A stretch of 64,000 nucleotides of DNA from Tropicimonas aquimaris. GTDB lineage: Bacteria; Pseudomonadota; Alphaproteobacteria; Rhodobacterales; Rhodobacteraceae. Positions 56,590-64,000 of the stretch are shown here, piece after piece (the first letter of the stretch is position 1; the number at the start of each line of letters is the position of its first letter). Both the position numbers and the translations under genes were made by a program. The notes under the pieces were generated by a model. The model was given only the letters and a program-made list of their open reading frames with translations, was not told the origin of the DNA and searched no databases. The stretch spans positions 62,001-126,000 of the forward strand of contig NZ_JBHTJT010000002.1 in the NCBI RefSeq assembly GCF_042676185.1, read 5' to 3'.

Positions 56590-58104
56590 CTACAGATCCA
56601 TGAGCAGGCGACGCGGATCCTCGAGCGCTTCCTTGACCTTCACCAGGAAGGTCACGGCGCCCTTGCCGTCGACGATGCGGTGATCGTAGCTGAGCGCCAG
56701 ATACATCATCGGGCGGGCGACGATCTCGCCGTTGATGACCATCGGGCGCTGCTGGATCTTGTGCATGCCGAGGATGCCGGACTGCGGCGGGTTGAGGATC
56801 GGCGAGGACATCAGCGAGCCGTAGACGCCACCGTTGGAGATGGTGAAGGTGCCGCCCTGCATCTCGGCCATCGAGAGCTTGCCGTCGCGGGCGCGCTTGC
56901 CCTTCTCGGCGATGGCGGCCTCGATCTCGGCGAACGACATGCGATCGGCGTCGCGGATGACTGGGACGACGAGGCCCTGGGGCGTGCCCGCGGCGATGCC
57001 CATGTGCACGAAGTTCTTGTAGACGATGCTGTCGCCGTCGATCTCGGCGTTGACCTCGGGTACTTCCTTCAGCGCGGCGCAGCAGGCCTTTGTGAAGAAG
57101 GACATGAAGCCGAGGCGGACGCCGTGGCGCTTCTCGAACTCGTCCTTGTACTGGCTGCGAAGCGCCATGGTCTCGGTCATGTCCACCTCGTTGTAGGTGG
57201 TCAGGATTGCGGCGGTGTTCTGGGCATCCTTGAGACGGCGGGCGATGGTCTGGCGCAGGCGGGTCATCTTGATCCGCTCTTCGCGCGCGGCGTCCTCGGC
57301 CGGGACCGGCGCACGGGGCGCGGCCGGGGCGGCGGGCTTGTCGGCCGGGTTGGCCAGCGCCTTGAGCACGTCTTCCTTCATCACGCGGCCATCGCGGCCG
57401 GACCCCTGGACGGCGGCCGGGTCGATGCCCTTCTCGGCCATCAGCTTGCGGGCGGAGGGGGCGTCGGCAACGTCCTTCGCCGGGGCAGCGGCGGGCGCCG
57501 GAGCGGCGGCCGGGGCGGCTTGTGGTGCCGGCGCGGCTGCGGCGGCTCCCTCACCGGCGGAGATCACCGCAAGCTTAGCGGTGGCGTCGACCGTGGAGCC
57601 TTCGACGGCGACGATCTCGGTCAGGACACCGGAGGCCGGCGCCGGAACCTCGACCGACACCTTGTCGGTCTCCAGTTCGCAGAGCATCTCGTCCTGCGCG
57701 ACGGCATCGCCGACCTTCTTGAACCAGGTGGAGACGGTCGCTTCGGTCACGCTTTCGCCCAGCGTCGGGACCATCACGTCGACCGAGGCGCCACCGGCGG
57801 CAGGCGCGGCCGCGGGGGCTTCGGCGGCGGGCGCGGCAGCAGCGGCGGGGGCGGCGGCCGCTCCCTCGCCTTCGTTCAGGGTGGCCAGCAGCGCATCGAC
57901 CCCGACGGTCTCGCCCTCGGCGGCGACGATCTCGCCAAGGACGCCCGCTGCGGGGGCCGGCACCTCGACGGTCACCTTGTCGGTTTCAAGCTCGCACAGC
58001 ATCTCGTCCACCGCCACGGCATCGCCGGGCTTCTTGAACCATGTGGCGACAGTGGCCTCGGTGACGCTCTCGCCCAGGGTGGGCACGCGGACTTCAATGG
58101 TCAT
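56590..58104 (-). CDS. sucB: 2-oxoglutarate dehydrogenase E2 (dihydrolipoyl succinyltransferase), two lipoyl domains
   Basis: 504-aa E2 subunit. Two lipoyl domains, 1-80 (Lys43 in ELETDKVTVEV) and about 105-185 (Lys149 in ELETDKVSVEV), are joined by Ala/Pro linkers. A peripheral subunit-binding domain (about 210-250: SARKLMAEKGIDPAAVQGSGRDGRV) and the catalytic domain with the active His in YDHRIVDG follow. SucB of E. coli has one lipoyl domain. The ribosome-binding site AAGGAAAG lies in the last codons of sucA. Confidence 0.95.
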   Translation of the reverse strand: MTIEVRVPTLGESVTEATVATWFKKPGDAVAVDEMLCELETDKVTVEVPAPAAGVLGEIVAAEGETVGVDALLATLNEGEGAAAAPAAAAAPAAEAPAAAPAAGGASVDVMVPTLGESVTEATVSTWFKKVGDAVAQDEMLCELETDKVSVEVPAPASGVLTEIVAVEGSTVDATAKLAVISAGEGAAAAAPAPQAAPAAAPAPAAAPAKDVADAPSARKLMAEKGIDPAAVQGSGRDGRVMKEDVLKALANPADKPAAPAAPRAPVPAEDAAREERIKMTRLRQTIARRLKDAQNTAAILTTYNEVDMTETMALRSQYKDEFEKRHGVRLGFMSFFTKACCAALKEVPEVNAEIDGDSIVYKNFVHMGIAAGTPQGLVVPVIRDADRMSFAEIEAAIAEKGKRARDGKLSMAEMQGGTFTISNGGVYGSLMSSPILNPPQSGILGMHKIQQRPMVINGEIVARPMMYLALSYDHRIVDGKGAVTFLVKVKEALEDPRRLLMDL

Positions 58105-58108
58105 GGTC

Positions 58109-61060
58109 TTACTTTCCTTCGATGGTCAGCGCTTCGTCGATGAGCGCGGCTTGCTGTGCTTTGTGCTGGCTGGCGAGGCCGGTGGCCGGCGAGGCGGAGG
58201 CGGCGCGGCCGGCATAGACCGGGCGATTGTGCCGCGCCTTGATCCGGGTCAGGACCCATTCGATATTGGGCTCGATGAAGGTCCAGGCACCCTGGTTCTT
58301 GGGCTCTTCCTGGCACCAGACCATCTCGGCCTCCTTGAACCGTTCCAGTTCCTTGACCAGCGAGATCGCCGGGAAGGGATAGAACTGCTCGACGCGAAGC
58401 AGGTAGATGTCGTCGATGCCACGCGCATCGCGCTCCTCCAGCAGGTCGTAGTAGACCTTGCCCGAGCACATCACGACCCGCTTGATCTCGCTGTCCGGCT
58501 TCAGCTTGGTCTCGGAATTCCCGTATTGCGCATCATCCCACAGGACGCGGTGGAAGGAGGACCCTTCGATGAAGTCTTCCTTCCGGCTGATGCAGAGCTT
58601 GTGGCGCAGCAGCGACTTGGGCGTCATCAGCACCAGCGGCTTGCGGAACGAGCGGTGCAGCTGGCGGCGCAGGATGTGGAAGTAGTTCGCCGGGGTCGAG
58701 CAGTTGGCGACGATCCAGTTGTCCTGACCGCAGAGCTGCAGGAAGCGCTCGAGACGGGCGGAGGAGTGCTCCGGGCCCTGCCCTTCGAAGCCGTGCGGCA
58801 GCAGCATCACCAGGCCGGACATGCGGAGCCACTTGCTCTCGCCTGAGCTGATGAACTGGTCGAACATGATCTGCGCACCGTTGGCGAAGTCGCCGAACTG
58901 GGCCTCCCACAGGGTCAGCGCGTTGGGTTCGGCCAGCGAGTAACCGTATTCGAACCCGAGCACGGCGTATTCTGAGAGCATCGAGTCGATGACCTCGTAT
59001 TGCGCCTGCCCCTCGCGGATGTGGTTGAGCGGGTAGTAGCGCTCTTCATCCTGCTGGTTGATGAAGCCCGAGTGCCGCTGCGAGAAGGTGCCGCGGGTCG
59101 AGTCCTGACCGGCCAGGCGGACCGGGTAGCCCTCGGTCAGCAGCGAGCCGAAGGCCAGCGCCTCGGCCGTCGCCCAGTCGAAGCCATCGCCGGTCTCGAA
59201 CATCTGCTTCTTGGCTTCGAGAAGCCGCCCGACAGTCTTGTGCAGCGGGAAGCCTTCGGGACCGGTCACGAGCGACCGGCCGACTTCCTCCAGAGTCTCG
59301 GCCGAGATCGCCGTCTGGCCGCGCTGGTACTGATCGCCTTCGCGGTCGAGATGCGACCAGCGGCCGTCGAGCCAGTCGGCCTTGTTCGGCTTGAACTCCT
59401 TGCCGGCCTCGAACTCGTCGTTCAGGTGGGCCTGGAAGGCGGCCTTCATGTCCTCGATCTCGCCTTCCGGGATCAGACCGTCCTTGACCAGCCGCTCGGT
59501 GTAGAGCGCCAGCGTGGTCTTATGCTTCTTGATCCGGTTGTACATGATCGGATTGGTAAACATGGGCTCGTCGCCCTCGTTGTGCCCGAACCGCCGGTAG
59601 CAGAAGATGTCGATCACCACGTCCTTGTGGAACTTCTGCCGGAACTCGGTGGCAACCTTGGCGGCGTGCACCACGGCCTCCGGGTCGTCGCCGTTGACGT
59701 GGAAGATCGGCGCCTCGACCATCAGCGCGATATCCGTCGGGTACGGCGAGGAGCGCGAGAAGTGCGGCGCCGTGGTGAAACCGATCTGGTTGTTCACCAC
59801 GATATGGATCGTTCCGCCGGTGCGATGCCCCTTGAGGCCCGAGAGGCCGAAGCATTCGGCCACGACGCCCTGACCGGCAAAGGCGGCGTCGCCATGCAGA
59901 AGGATCGGGATCACGCTGATCCGCTGCTGGTCGTGTTTCTGGTCCTGCTTGGCGCGGCATTTTCCGAGCACCACCGGGTTCACCGCCTCGAGGTGCGAGG
60001 GGTTCGCGGTCAGGCTGAGGTGCACGATATTGCCGTCGAACTCGCGATCCGAGGAGGCGCCGAGGTGGTATTTCACGTCCCCCGAGCCGTCCACGTCATC
60101 GGGCTTGAAGCTGCCGCCCTGGAACTCGTTGAAGATCGCGCGGTAGGGCTTGCTCAGCACGTTGGCCAGAACCGAAAGCCGGCCGCGGTGGGGCATGCCG
60201 ACCACGACCTCGGTGGCGCCGAGCGCACCGCCGCGCTTGATGATCTGCTCCATCGCCGGGATCAGCGCCTCGCCGCCGTCGAGGCCGAAGCGCTTTGTGC
60301 CCATGTATTTCACATGCAGGAATTTCTCGAAGCCCTCGGCTTCGACCAGCTTGTTGAGGATCGCGCGCCGGCCCTCGCGGGTGAACTGGATCTCCTTGCC
60401 GAAGCCCTCGATCCGCTCCTTCAGCCAGGCGGCCTGCTCGGGATCGGAAATGTGCATGTACTGCAGCGCGAAGGTGCCGCAATAGGTGCGCTTCACGATG
60501 TCGAGGATCTGGCGCATCGAGGCCATCTGCAGCCCGAGCACGTTGTCGATGAAGATCGGCCGGTCCATGTCGGCCTCGGAGAAGCCGTAGGAGGCCGGGT
60601 CGAGCTCCGGGTGCGGGGTCTGGTCACGCATCCCAAGCGGATCGAGATCGGCCACCAGGTGACCACGGATCCGGTAGGCGCGGATCAGCATCAGCGCCCG
60701 GATCGAGTCCAGCACCGCGCGCTTAACCTGGTCGTCGGTGACCTCGACGCCCTTTTCCCTGGCCTTCGCCTTGATCTTCTTGCCGGCGTCCTTGACCTCC
60801 TCGACCGGCCATTCACCGGTGAGCGCGGCGGTCAGCTCGTCGGCGACAAAGCCGCTCTGACGGGCCCAGGAGGGGCCTTTCGCCTCGGCGCGCACCTCGG
60901 CCTCTCCGTCGCCCAGCTGCCGGAAGAACTCCACCCAGGCCTCGTCCACCGATGCCGGATCGGCCGCGTAGCGAGCGTAGAGCTGCTCGACGTATTCGGC
61001 GTTGTGTCCCTGCAGGAAGCTGGAAGCGTGGAAGATGTCGTTCTTGCTGTGCTCGGTCAT
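58109..61060 (-). CDS. sucA: 2-oxoglutarate dehydrogenase E1
   Basis: 983-aa thiamine-pyrophosphate-dependent E1 of the TCA complex. N-terminal FHASSFLQGHNAEYVEQLYARYAADPASVDEAWVEFF; TPP-region GMPHRGRLSVLANVLSKPYR; HVNGDDPEAVVHAAKVATEFR and FCYRRFGHNEGDEPMF; C-terminal QEEPKNQGAWTFIEPNIEW. The ATG at 61060 (MTEHSKND) fits relatives; the ATG at 61072 (MGAN) is the alternative. It lies 382 bp after sucD, with no credible gene between, and 4 bp before sucB. Confidence 0.96.
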   Translation of the reverse strand: MTEHSKNDIFHASSFLQGHNAEYVEQLYARYAADPASVDEAWVEFFRQLGDGEAEVRAEAKGPSWARQSGFVADELTAALTGEWPVEEVKDAGKKIKAKAREKGVEVTDDQVKRAVLDSIRALMLIRAYRIRGHLVADLDPLGMRDQTPHPELDPASYGFSEADMDRPIFIDNVLGLQMASMRQILDIVKRTYCGTFALQYMHISDPEQAAWLKERIEGFGKEIQFTREGRRAILNKLVEAEGFEKFLHVKYMGTKRFGLDGGEALIPAMEQIIKRGGALGATEVVVGMPHRGRLSVLANVLSKPYRAIFNEFQGGSFKPDDVDGSGDVKYHLGASSDREFDGNIVHLSLTANPSHLEAVNPVVLGKCRAKQDQKHDQQRISVIPILLHGDAAFAGQGVVAECFGLSGLKGHRTGGTIHIVVNNQIGFTTAPHFSRSSPYPTDIALMVEAPIFHVNGDDPEAVVHAAKVATEFRQKFHKDVVIDIFCYRRFGHNEGDEPMFTNPIMYNRIKKHKTTLALYTERLVKDGLIPEGEIEDMKAAFQAHLNDEFEAGKEFKPNKADWLDGRWSHLDREGDQYQRGQTAISAETLEEVGRSLVTGPEGFPLHKTVGRLLEAKKQMFETGDGFDWATAEALAFGSLLTEGYPVRLAGQDSTRGTFSQRHSGFINQQDEERYYPLNHIREGQAQYEVIDSMLSEYAVLGFEYGYSLAEPNALTLWEAQFGDFANGAQIMFDQFISSGESKWLRMSGLVMLLPHGFEGQGPEHSSARLERFLQLCGQDNWIVANCSTPANYFHILRRQLHRSFRKPLVLMTPKSLLRHKLCISRKEDFIEGSSFHRVLWDDAQYGNSETKLKPDSEIKRVVMCSGKVYYDLLEERDARGIDDIYLLRVEQFYPFPAISLVKELERFKEAEMVWCQEEPKNQGAWTFIEPNIEWVLTRIKARHNRPVYAGRAASASPATGLASQHKAQQAALIDEALTIEGK

Positions 61061-61442
61061 GTTGGCACCCATTGGTTATTATTGAGACCGCACGGATTGC
61101 GGAGGGTCTTGAGATAGATGTCGAAGAAGCTAGGCATGGACGCCTCGCAAATCCAGAAAGGCTCGCTCGGTGGATAACCGCCCAGACAGGGGCTGCGCAC
61201 CTATCGGCGGGAACACGCCGCGGCTGCATTGCCCGTTGCCGGTTCGCACGGCAAAGGCGTCATGGCCCCGACTTCCTTCGGACGCCGGCGCGCCACCGCG
61301 ACCATTGCCCTGATGAGGAGACAGCGGAGCGGCCCCTGCCAGGCATGACAGGAGCCGCCGAAAACCCACGCGACCGATCCGCCCGTCGGATGACGGGAGT
61401 CCTAGCAGACTTGTCCGGATGGCCGCGCGTTGTCTCATGGCG
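61061..61442. other. 382-bp gap between sucD and sucA
   Basis: No credible gene. A minus-strand ATG frame of 102 codons (61130-61438) starts 4 nt past the sucD stop, but its third-codon positions are not GC-rich and the residue mix is not protein-like. A small hairpin CCCGTC/GACGGG (61382-61397) lies after sucD. The 3' part must carry the leader or promoter of sucA. Confidence 0.5.
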
Positions 61443-62324
61443 TCAGCCGATGGCTTCGAGCACAGCCTCGCCGAGGCTGGCCGGGCTTTCCGCCACGACG
61501 ATGCCGGCGGAGCGCATGGCTTCGATCTTGTCCTCGGCGCCGCCCTTGCCGCCGGCGACGATGGCGCCCGCATGGCCCATGCGGCGGCCCGGAGGCGCCG
61601 TGCGGCCGGCGATGAAGCCGGCGCAGGGCTTGGAACGGCCCTTCTTGGCTTCGTCCTTGAGGAACTGGGCGGCCTCTTCCTCGGCGGAGCCGCCGATCTC
61701 GCCGATCATGATGATCGAGTGGGTTTCGTCATCGGCCAGGAACCATTCCAGCACGTCGAGGTGCTCGGTGCCCTTGATCGGGTCGCCGCCGATGCCGACG
61801 CAGGTGGACTGGCCGAGGCCCGCGGCGGTGGTCTGGGCGACCGCCTCGTAGGTCAGCGTGCCGGAGCGGGACACGACGCCCACCGAACCGCGCTTGTGGA
61901 TGTGGCCCGGCATGATACCGATCTTGCAGGCATCCGGCGTGATGACGCCAGGGCAGTTCGGGCCGATCAGGCGGGTCTTGCTGTCGACCAGCGCGCGCTT
62001 GACCTTCATCATGTCGAGCACCGGGATGCCCTCGGTGATGCAGACCACCAGTTCCATCTCGGCGTCGATCGCCTCGAGGATGGAGTCGGCGGCGAACGGC
62101 GGCGGAACGTAGATCACGGAGGCATTCGCCTCGGTCACGGCCTTGGCCTCGTGGACGGAGTCGAACACCGGCAGGCCGAGGTGTTCCATGCCGCCCTTGC
62201 CCGGTGTCACGCCGCCGACCATCTTGGTGCCGTAGGCGATCGCCTGCTCGGAGTGAAACGTGCCCTGGCTCCCGGTGAAGCCCTGACAGATAACCTTGGT
62301 GTTTTCGTCGACGAGTACGGCCAT
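61443..62324 (-). CDS. sucD: Succinyl-CoA ligase alpha subunit
   Basis: 293-aa ADP/GDP-forming ligase subunit. The CoA-binding Rossmann N-terminus (MAVLVDENTKVICQGFTGSQGTFHSEQAI) is followed by IYVPPPFAADSILEAIDAE, GPNCPGVITP, SRSGTLTYE and the phosphohistidine loop GRRMGHAGAIV. GAAGAGACC precedes the ATG. Its partner sucC is not in the window; two sulfotransferase-like genes lie directly upstream instead, with only 12 nt to the nearer. Confidence 0.96.
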   Translation of the reverse strand: MAVLVDENTKVICQGFTGSQGTFHSEQAIAYGTKMVGGVTPGKGGMEHLGLPVFDSVHEAKAVTEANASVIYVPPPFAADSILEAIDAEMELVVCITEGIPVLDMMKVKRALVDSKTRLIGPNCPGVITPDACKIGIMPGHIHKRGSVGVVSRSGTLTYEAVAQTTAAGLGQSTCVGIGGDPIKGTEHLDVLEWFLADDETHSIIMIGEIGGSAEEEAAQFLKDEAKKGRSKPCAGFIAGRTAPPGRRMGHAGAIVAGGKGGAEDKIEAMRSAGIVVAESPASLGEAVLEAIG

Positions 62325-62336
62325 GATGGTCTCTTC

Positions 62337-63347
62337 TCAGTTGGAATCGTTTATAGGCTCAAGTGTGCGGGCCCGCGCGACGCCGTCCGGCGCCTTCGGG
62401 GATTTCGGCGGGAAAAGTTCTTCCCGCTCGGGAAAGAACCTCTCGCGGAGTTTCTCGTTGCTCGGCCCGAGCTGCTCGCGGATGCGGTTGAGAAGCGGCA
62501 AGGGCAGCGTCAGGGCCGGACCGCCGGATCCCCAGTACTCGGCGGCTCGGCACAGTTCGGTGCGGAGCGACTGGAGCGTCTCGTTCTTGGTGGTGACCGA
62601 GGCGATGTACCGGTTGATCAAAAGGAAGGTGTCCAGCGACTTCTTGGTCAGCGACGGGTTGTAGATATCCGGCCGAACCATTCCGGCAGCGTCGGCGCCC
62701 AGGACATCGCAGAAATCCTCCACCAGATCCCCGCCCTTGAGCGCATCGCGCTCCAGCAGGCGGACGACAAGGCGTTCCTCGCCCGCGACGTTCGCCCACT
62801 GCCGGAGGTTCTTCAAGTGATTGCCGTGGCCCTTTTTCAGGAAGGTCTCCACGAAATCCTCGAAGCTCTTGTCCACGCCGCGCCGAACCGCCTCGGAATA
62901 GGCGCTCAGGATCAGATCTTCCTGACGGCGCAGGTAAACGACGTAGGTCACCTCGTCGAAATGCGATTTCATGAGCCGGTCGAAGGTGCCGATGCGCTCC
63001 TGATCGAACAGGTAGGGCCAGGCGTGCTCGCTCGAGGCGACCCAGGTGTGCATTTCCTTTGGCGCCGCGGCCAGCCGCCGCTCGAACGCCTGCATCATCT
63101 CGGCTGCATAGGCCTTGGCGTCGGCGACATCCTCCAACCCGAGCATCCGCCGGATATAGGGATCGGGCGGCAGGAGTTCGAGCTCCGCCAGTGCGGCGAT
63201 GGGAAACTCCCATTGGCTCGAGATGTCCGGAACGATCCGGTCATAGAAGATCCCACTCCCGGAGAGCGCCTTGCAGTTCTGTTCGAGAAACACCTGCAGC
63301 GTCGTGGACCCGGTCTTGGGCCGGCCGATGTGGAAGATGGCGTTCAT
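62337..63347 (-). CDS. Sulfotransferase-family protein (3 of 4), tandem paralogue
   Basis: 336-aa cytosolic protein opening MNAIFHIGRPKTGSTTLQVFLEQN, with a PAPS 5'-loop RPKTGSTT. A candidate 3'-region VTYVVYLRRQEDLILSAYSEAVRRG lies near 140-164, and LVVRLLERDALKGGDLVEDFCDVLGAD follows. The C-terminus contains NEKLRERFFPEREELFPP, shared with its upstream neighbour. The start at 63347 overlaps that neighbour's stop (ATGA). It ends 12 nt before sucD, so the pair is probably co-transcribed with sucD. Substrate unknown. Confidence 0.8.
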   Translation of the reverse strand: MNAIFHIGRPKTGSTTLQVFLEQNCKALSGSGIFYDRIVPDISSQWEFPIAALAELELLPPDPYIRRMLGLEDVADAKAYAAEMMQAFERRLAAAPKEMHTWVASSEHAWPYLFDQERIGTFDRLMKSHFDEVTYVVYLRRQEDLILSAYSEAVRRGVDKSFEDFVETFLKKGHGNHLKNLRQWANVAGEERLVVRLLERDALKGGDLVEDFCDVLGADAAGMVRPDIYNPSLTKKSLDTFLLINRYIASVTTKNETLQSLRTELCRAAEYWGSGGPALTLPLPLLNRIREQLGPSNEKLRERFFPEREELFPPKSPKAPDGVARARTLEPINDSN

Positions 63348-64000
63348 TGCGCCGCTTCCTTGGTCGCACGCCGCTTCTTGCCGCCCTTGAGGCCTTTCTT
63401 GCGGCCGCCGGCGTTTCCTCCACCGGAGGCCGGCGTCGGAATCACGAATTCGAGACCGGCCTCGCACAGCTCGTCGATCGTCGGCTGGTTGACGGCCGGA
63501 TCGGACGGCGCGGGCTTCGCCTTGGGCGGGAACATCTCGGACCGCTGTGGGAAGAAATCCTCGCGCAGCTTGCGGTTGGTGCCCTCGTTCGCTTCCCGGA
63601 TGCTGGCGATCTGACCCGCCGTCAGCACGAGTTTGCGCTCTGCGGACGGCAGTTGCATCAGCCGGCTCTCGGCGTCGCGCATCAGATCCGTAACCGCGCG
63701 CCGGCCGCCGACCTGCTGCAACTTGACGTTGGCCTGCCGCAGGAATTCGGCGGCAGCAACGCTCAGCGCCTCGTTCTTGCGCGGCGGTACGGTCAGTCCG
63801 GTATGGTCGATGCCGACCGCATCGGCAAAATCGGCGATCAGGTCGCCATCTTTCATGGCATCGGGTTCGAGCAGGCGCAGCACGAAGCGATCGGAGCCGA
63901 CAGCGTCGCACCAAAGCTTGCCCATCTCGTGGTAATTGCGCTGCTTCGCGTTCTCGAGGAACTCGTCGAGGGTATGCGTCGCGCCGTGCCGCAGGGTCTG
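63344..64000 (-). CDS. Sulfotransferase-family protein (4 of 4), 5'-truncated by window edge
   Basis: About 218 C-terminal residues are visible; the N-terminus and P-loop lie beyond 64000. It is homologous to the next gene: LDEFLENAKQRNYHEMGKLW, RFVLRLLEPDAMKDGDLIADFADAVGID and NRKLREDFFPQRSEMFPP line up with that protein. A final Gly/Lys-rich tail (GGGNAGGRKKGLKGGKKRR) is present here only. Tandem duplication is the simplest explanation. The stop overlaps the next start. Confidence 0.7.
   Translation of the reverse strand, partial: QTLRHGATHTLDEFLENAKQRNYHEMGKLWCDAVGSDRFVLRLLEPDAMKDGDLIADFADAVGIDHTGLTVPPRKNEALSVAAAEFLRQANVKLQQVGGRRAVTDLMRDAESRLMQLPSAERKLVLTAGQIASIREANEGTNRKLREDFFPQRSEMFPPKAKPAPSDPAVNQPTIDELCEAGLEFVIPTPASGGGNAGGRKKGLKGGKKRRATKEAAQ

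Noticed and set aside
59000..61117. 705-codon plus-strand frame opposite sucA
   Set aside because: Antisense to sucA, which is fully recognisable.
61130..61438. 102-codon minus-strand frame between sucD and sucA
   Set aside because: Starts near the sucD stop, but third-codon positions are not GC-biased and no motif is seen.

Overview
The window is a GC-rich alphaproteobacterial chromosome segment, most likely from the Rhodobacteraceae (Roseobacter/Salipiger-like). The evidence is gene content and order: tol-pal-cpoB-tilS-ftsH, ruvCAB, a phosphatidylcholine synthase of Pcs type, gcvTHP behind a tandem glycine riboswitch, and a sucD-sucA-sucB-lpd TCA block with sulfotransferase-like genes lying among its genes. 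Most of it is housekeeping. I see no prophage, insertion sequence, CRISPR array, rRNA or tRNA gene.

Layout. 1-13.6 kb (minus strand): the 5' part of fhs, then ftsH, tilS, cpoB, pal, tolB, tolA, tolR, tolQ, ybgC, a hypothetical gene, ruvB, ruvA and ruvC, read right to left as an envelope-division and DNA-repair block. 13.9-25.4 kb (mixed): a DUF1127 peptide, a one-TM protein, prmA, a P-loop NTPase that lacks a start codon, msrA, an MFS permease, a YeeE/YedE sulfur transporter behind an FNR-like box, priA, a TalC-type transaldolase, DUF484, a XerC-type recombinase and pcs. 25.4-30.2 kb (minus): gcvT-gcvH-gcvP with a two-aptamer glycine riboswitch.

31.0-44.4 kb is the main accessory locus, for galactoside use. 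An IclR regulator and an ABC ATPase diverge from a long operon: substrate-binding protein, two permeases, GH36 alpha-galactosidase, SDR dehydrogenase, DgoK-like kinase, DgoA-like aldolase, SMP-30 lactonase, GH42 beta-galactosidase and mutarotase. Six of its junctions are 4-nt stop/start overlaps. Together they would import alpha- and beta-galactosides, release galactose and feed it into an oxidative De Ley-Doudoroff route. No galactonate dehydratase is present in the window.

44.5-64 kb: a secreted phytase-esterase-like protein with a Pho-box-like site, DUF1992, a CPBP membrane protease, carB, a sulfotransferase-like gene, a FabH-like synthase coupled to a 25-residue lipoprotein, then lpd, a sulfotransferase-like gene, sucB, sucA, sucD and two tandem sulfotransferase-like paralogues running off the right edge.

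Most interesting points: four sulfotransferase-like genes placed in and around the TCA operon; three copies of one hairpin-plus-tail intergenic element; the galactoside operon with an SDR whose catalytic Lys is Asn; and the NTPase whose start codon looks destroyed. All functions are inferred by reading the sequence; no database search was possible.
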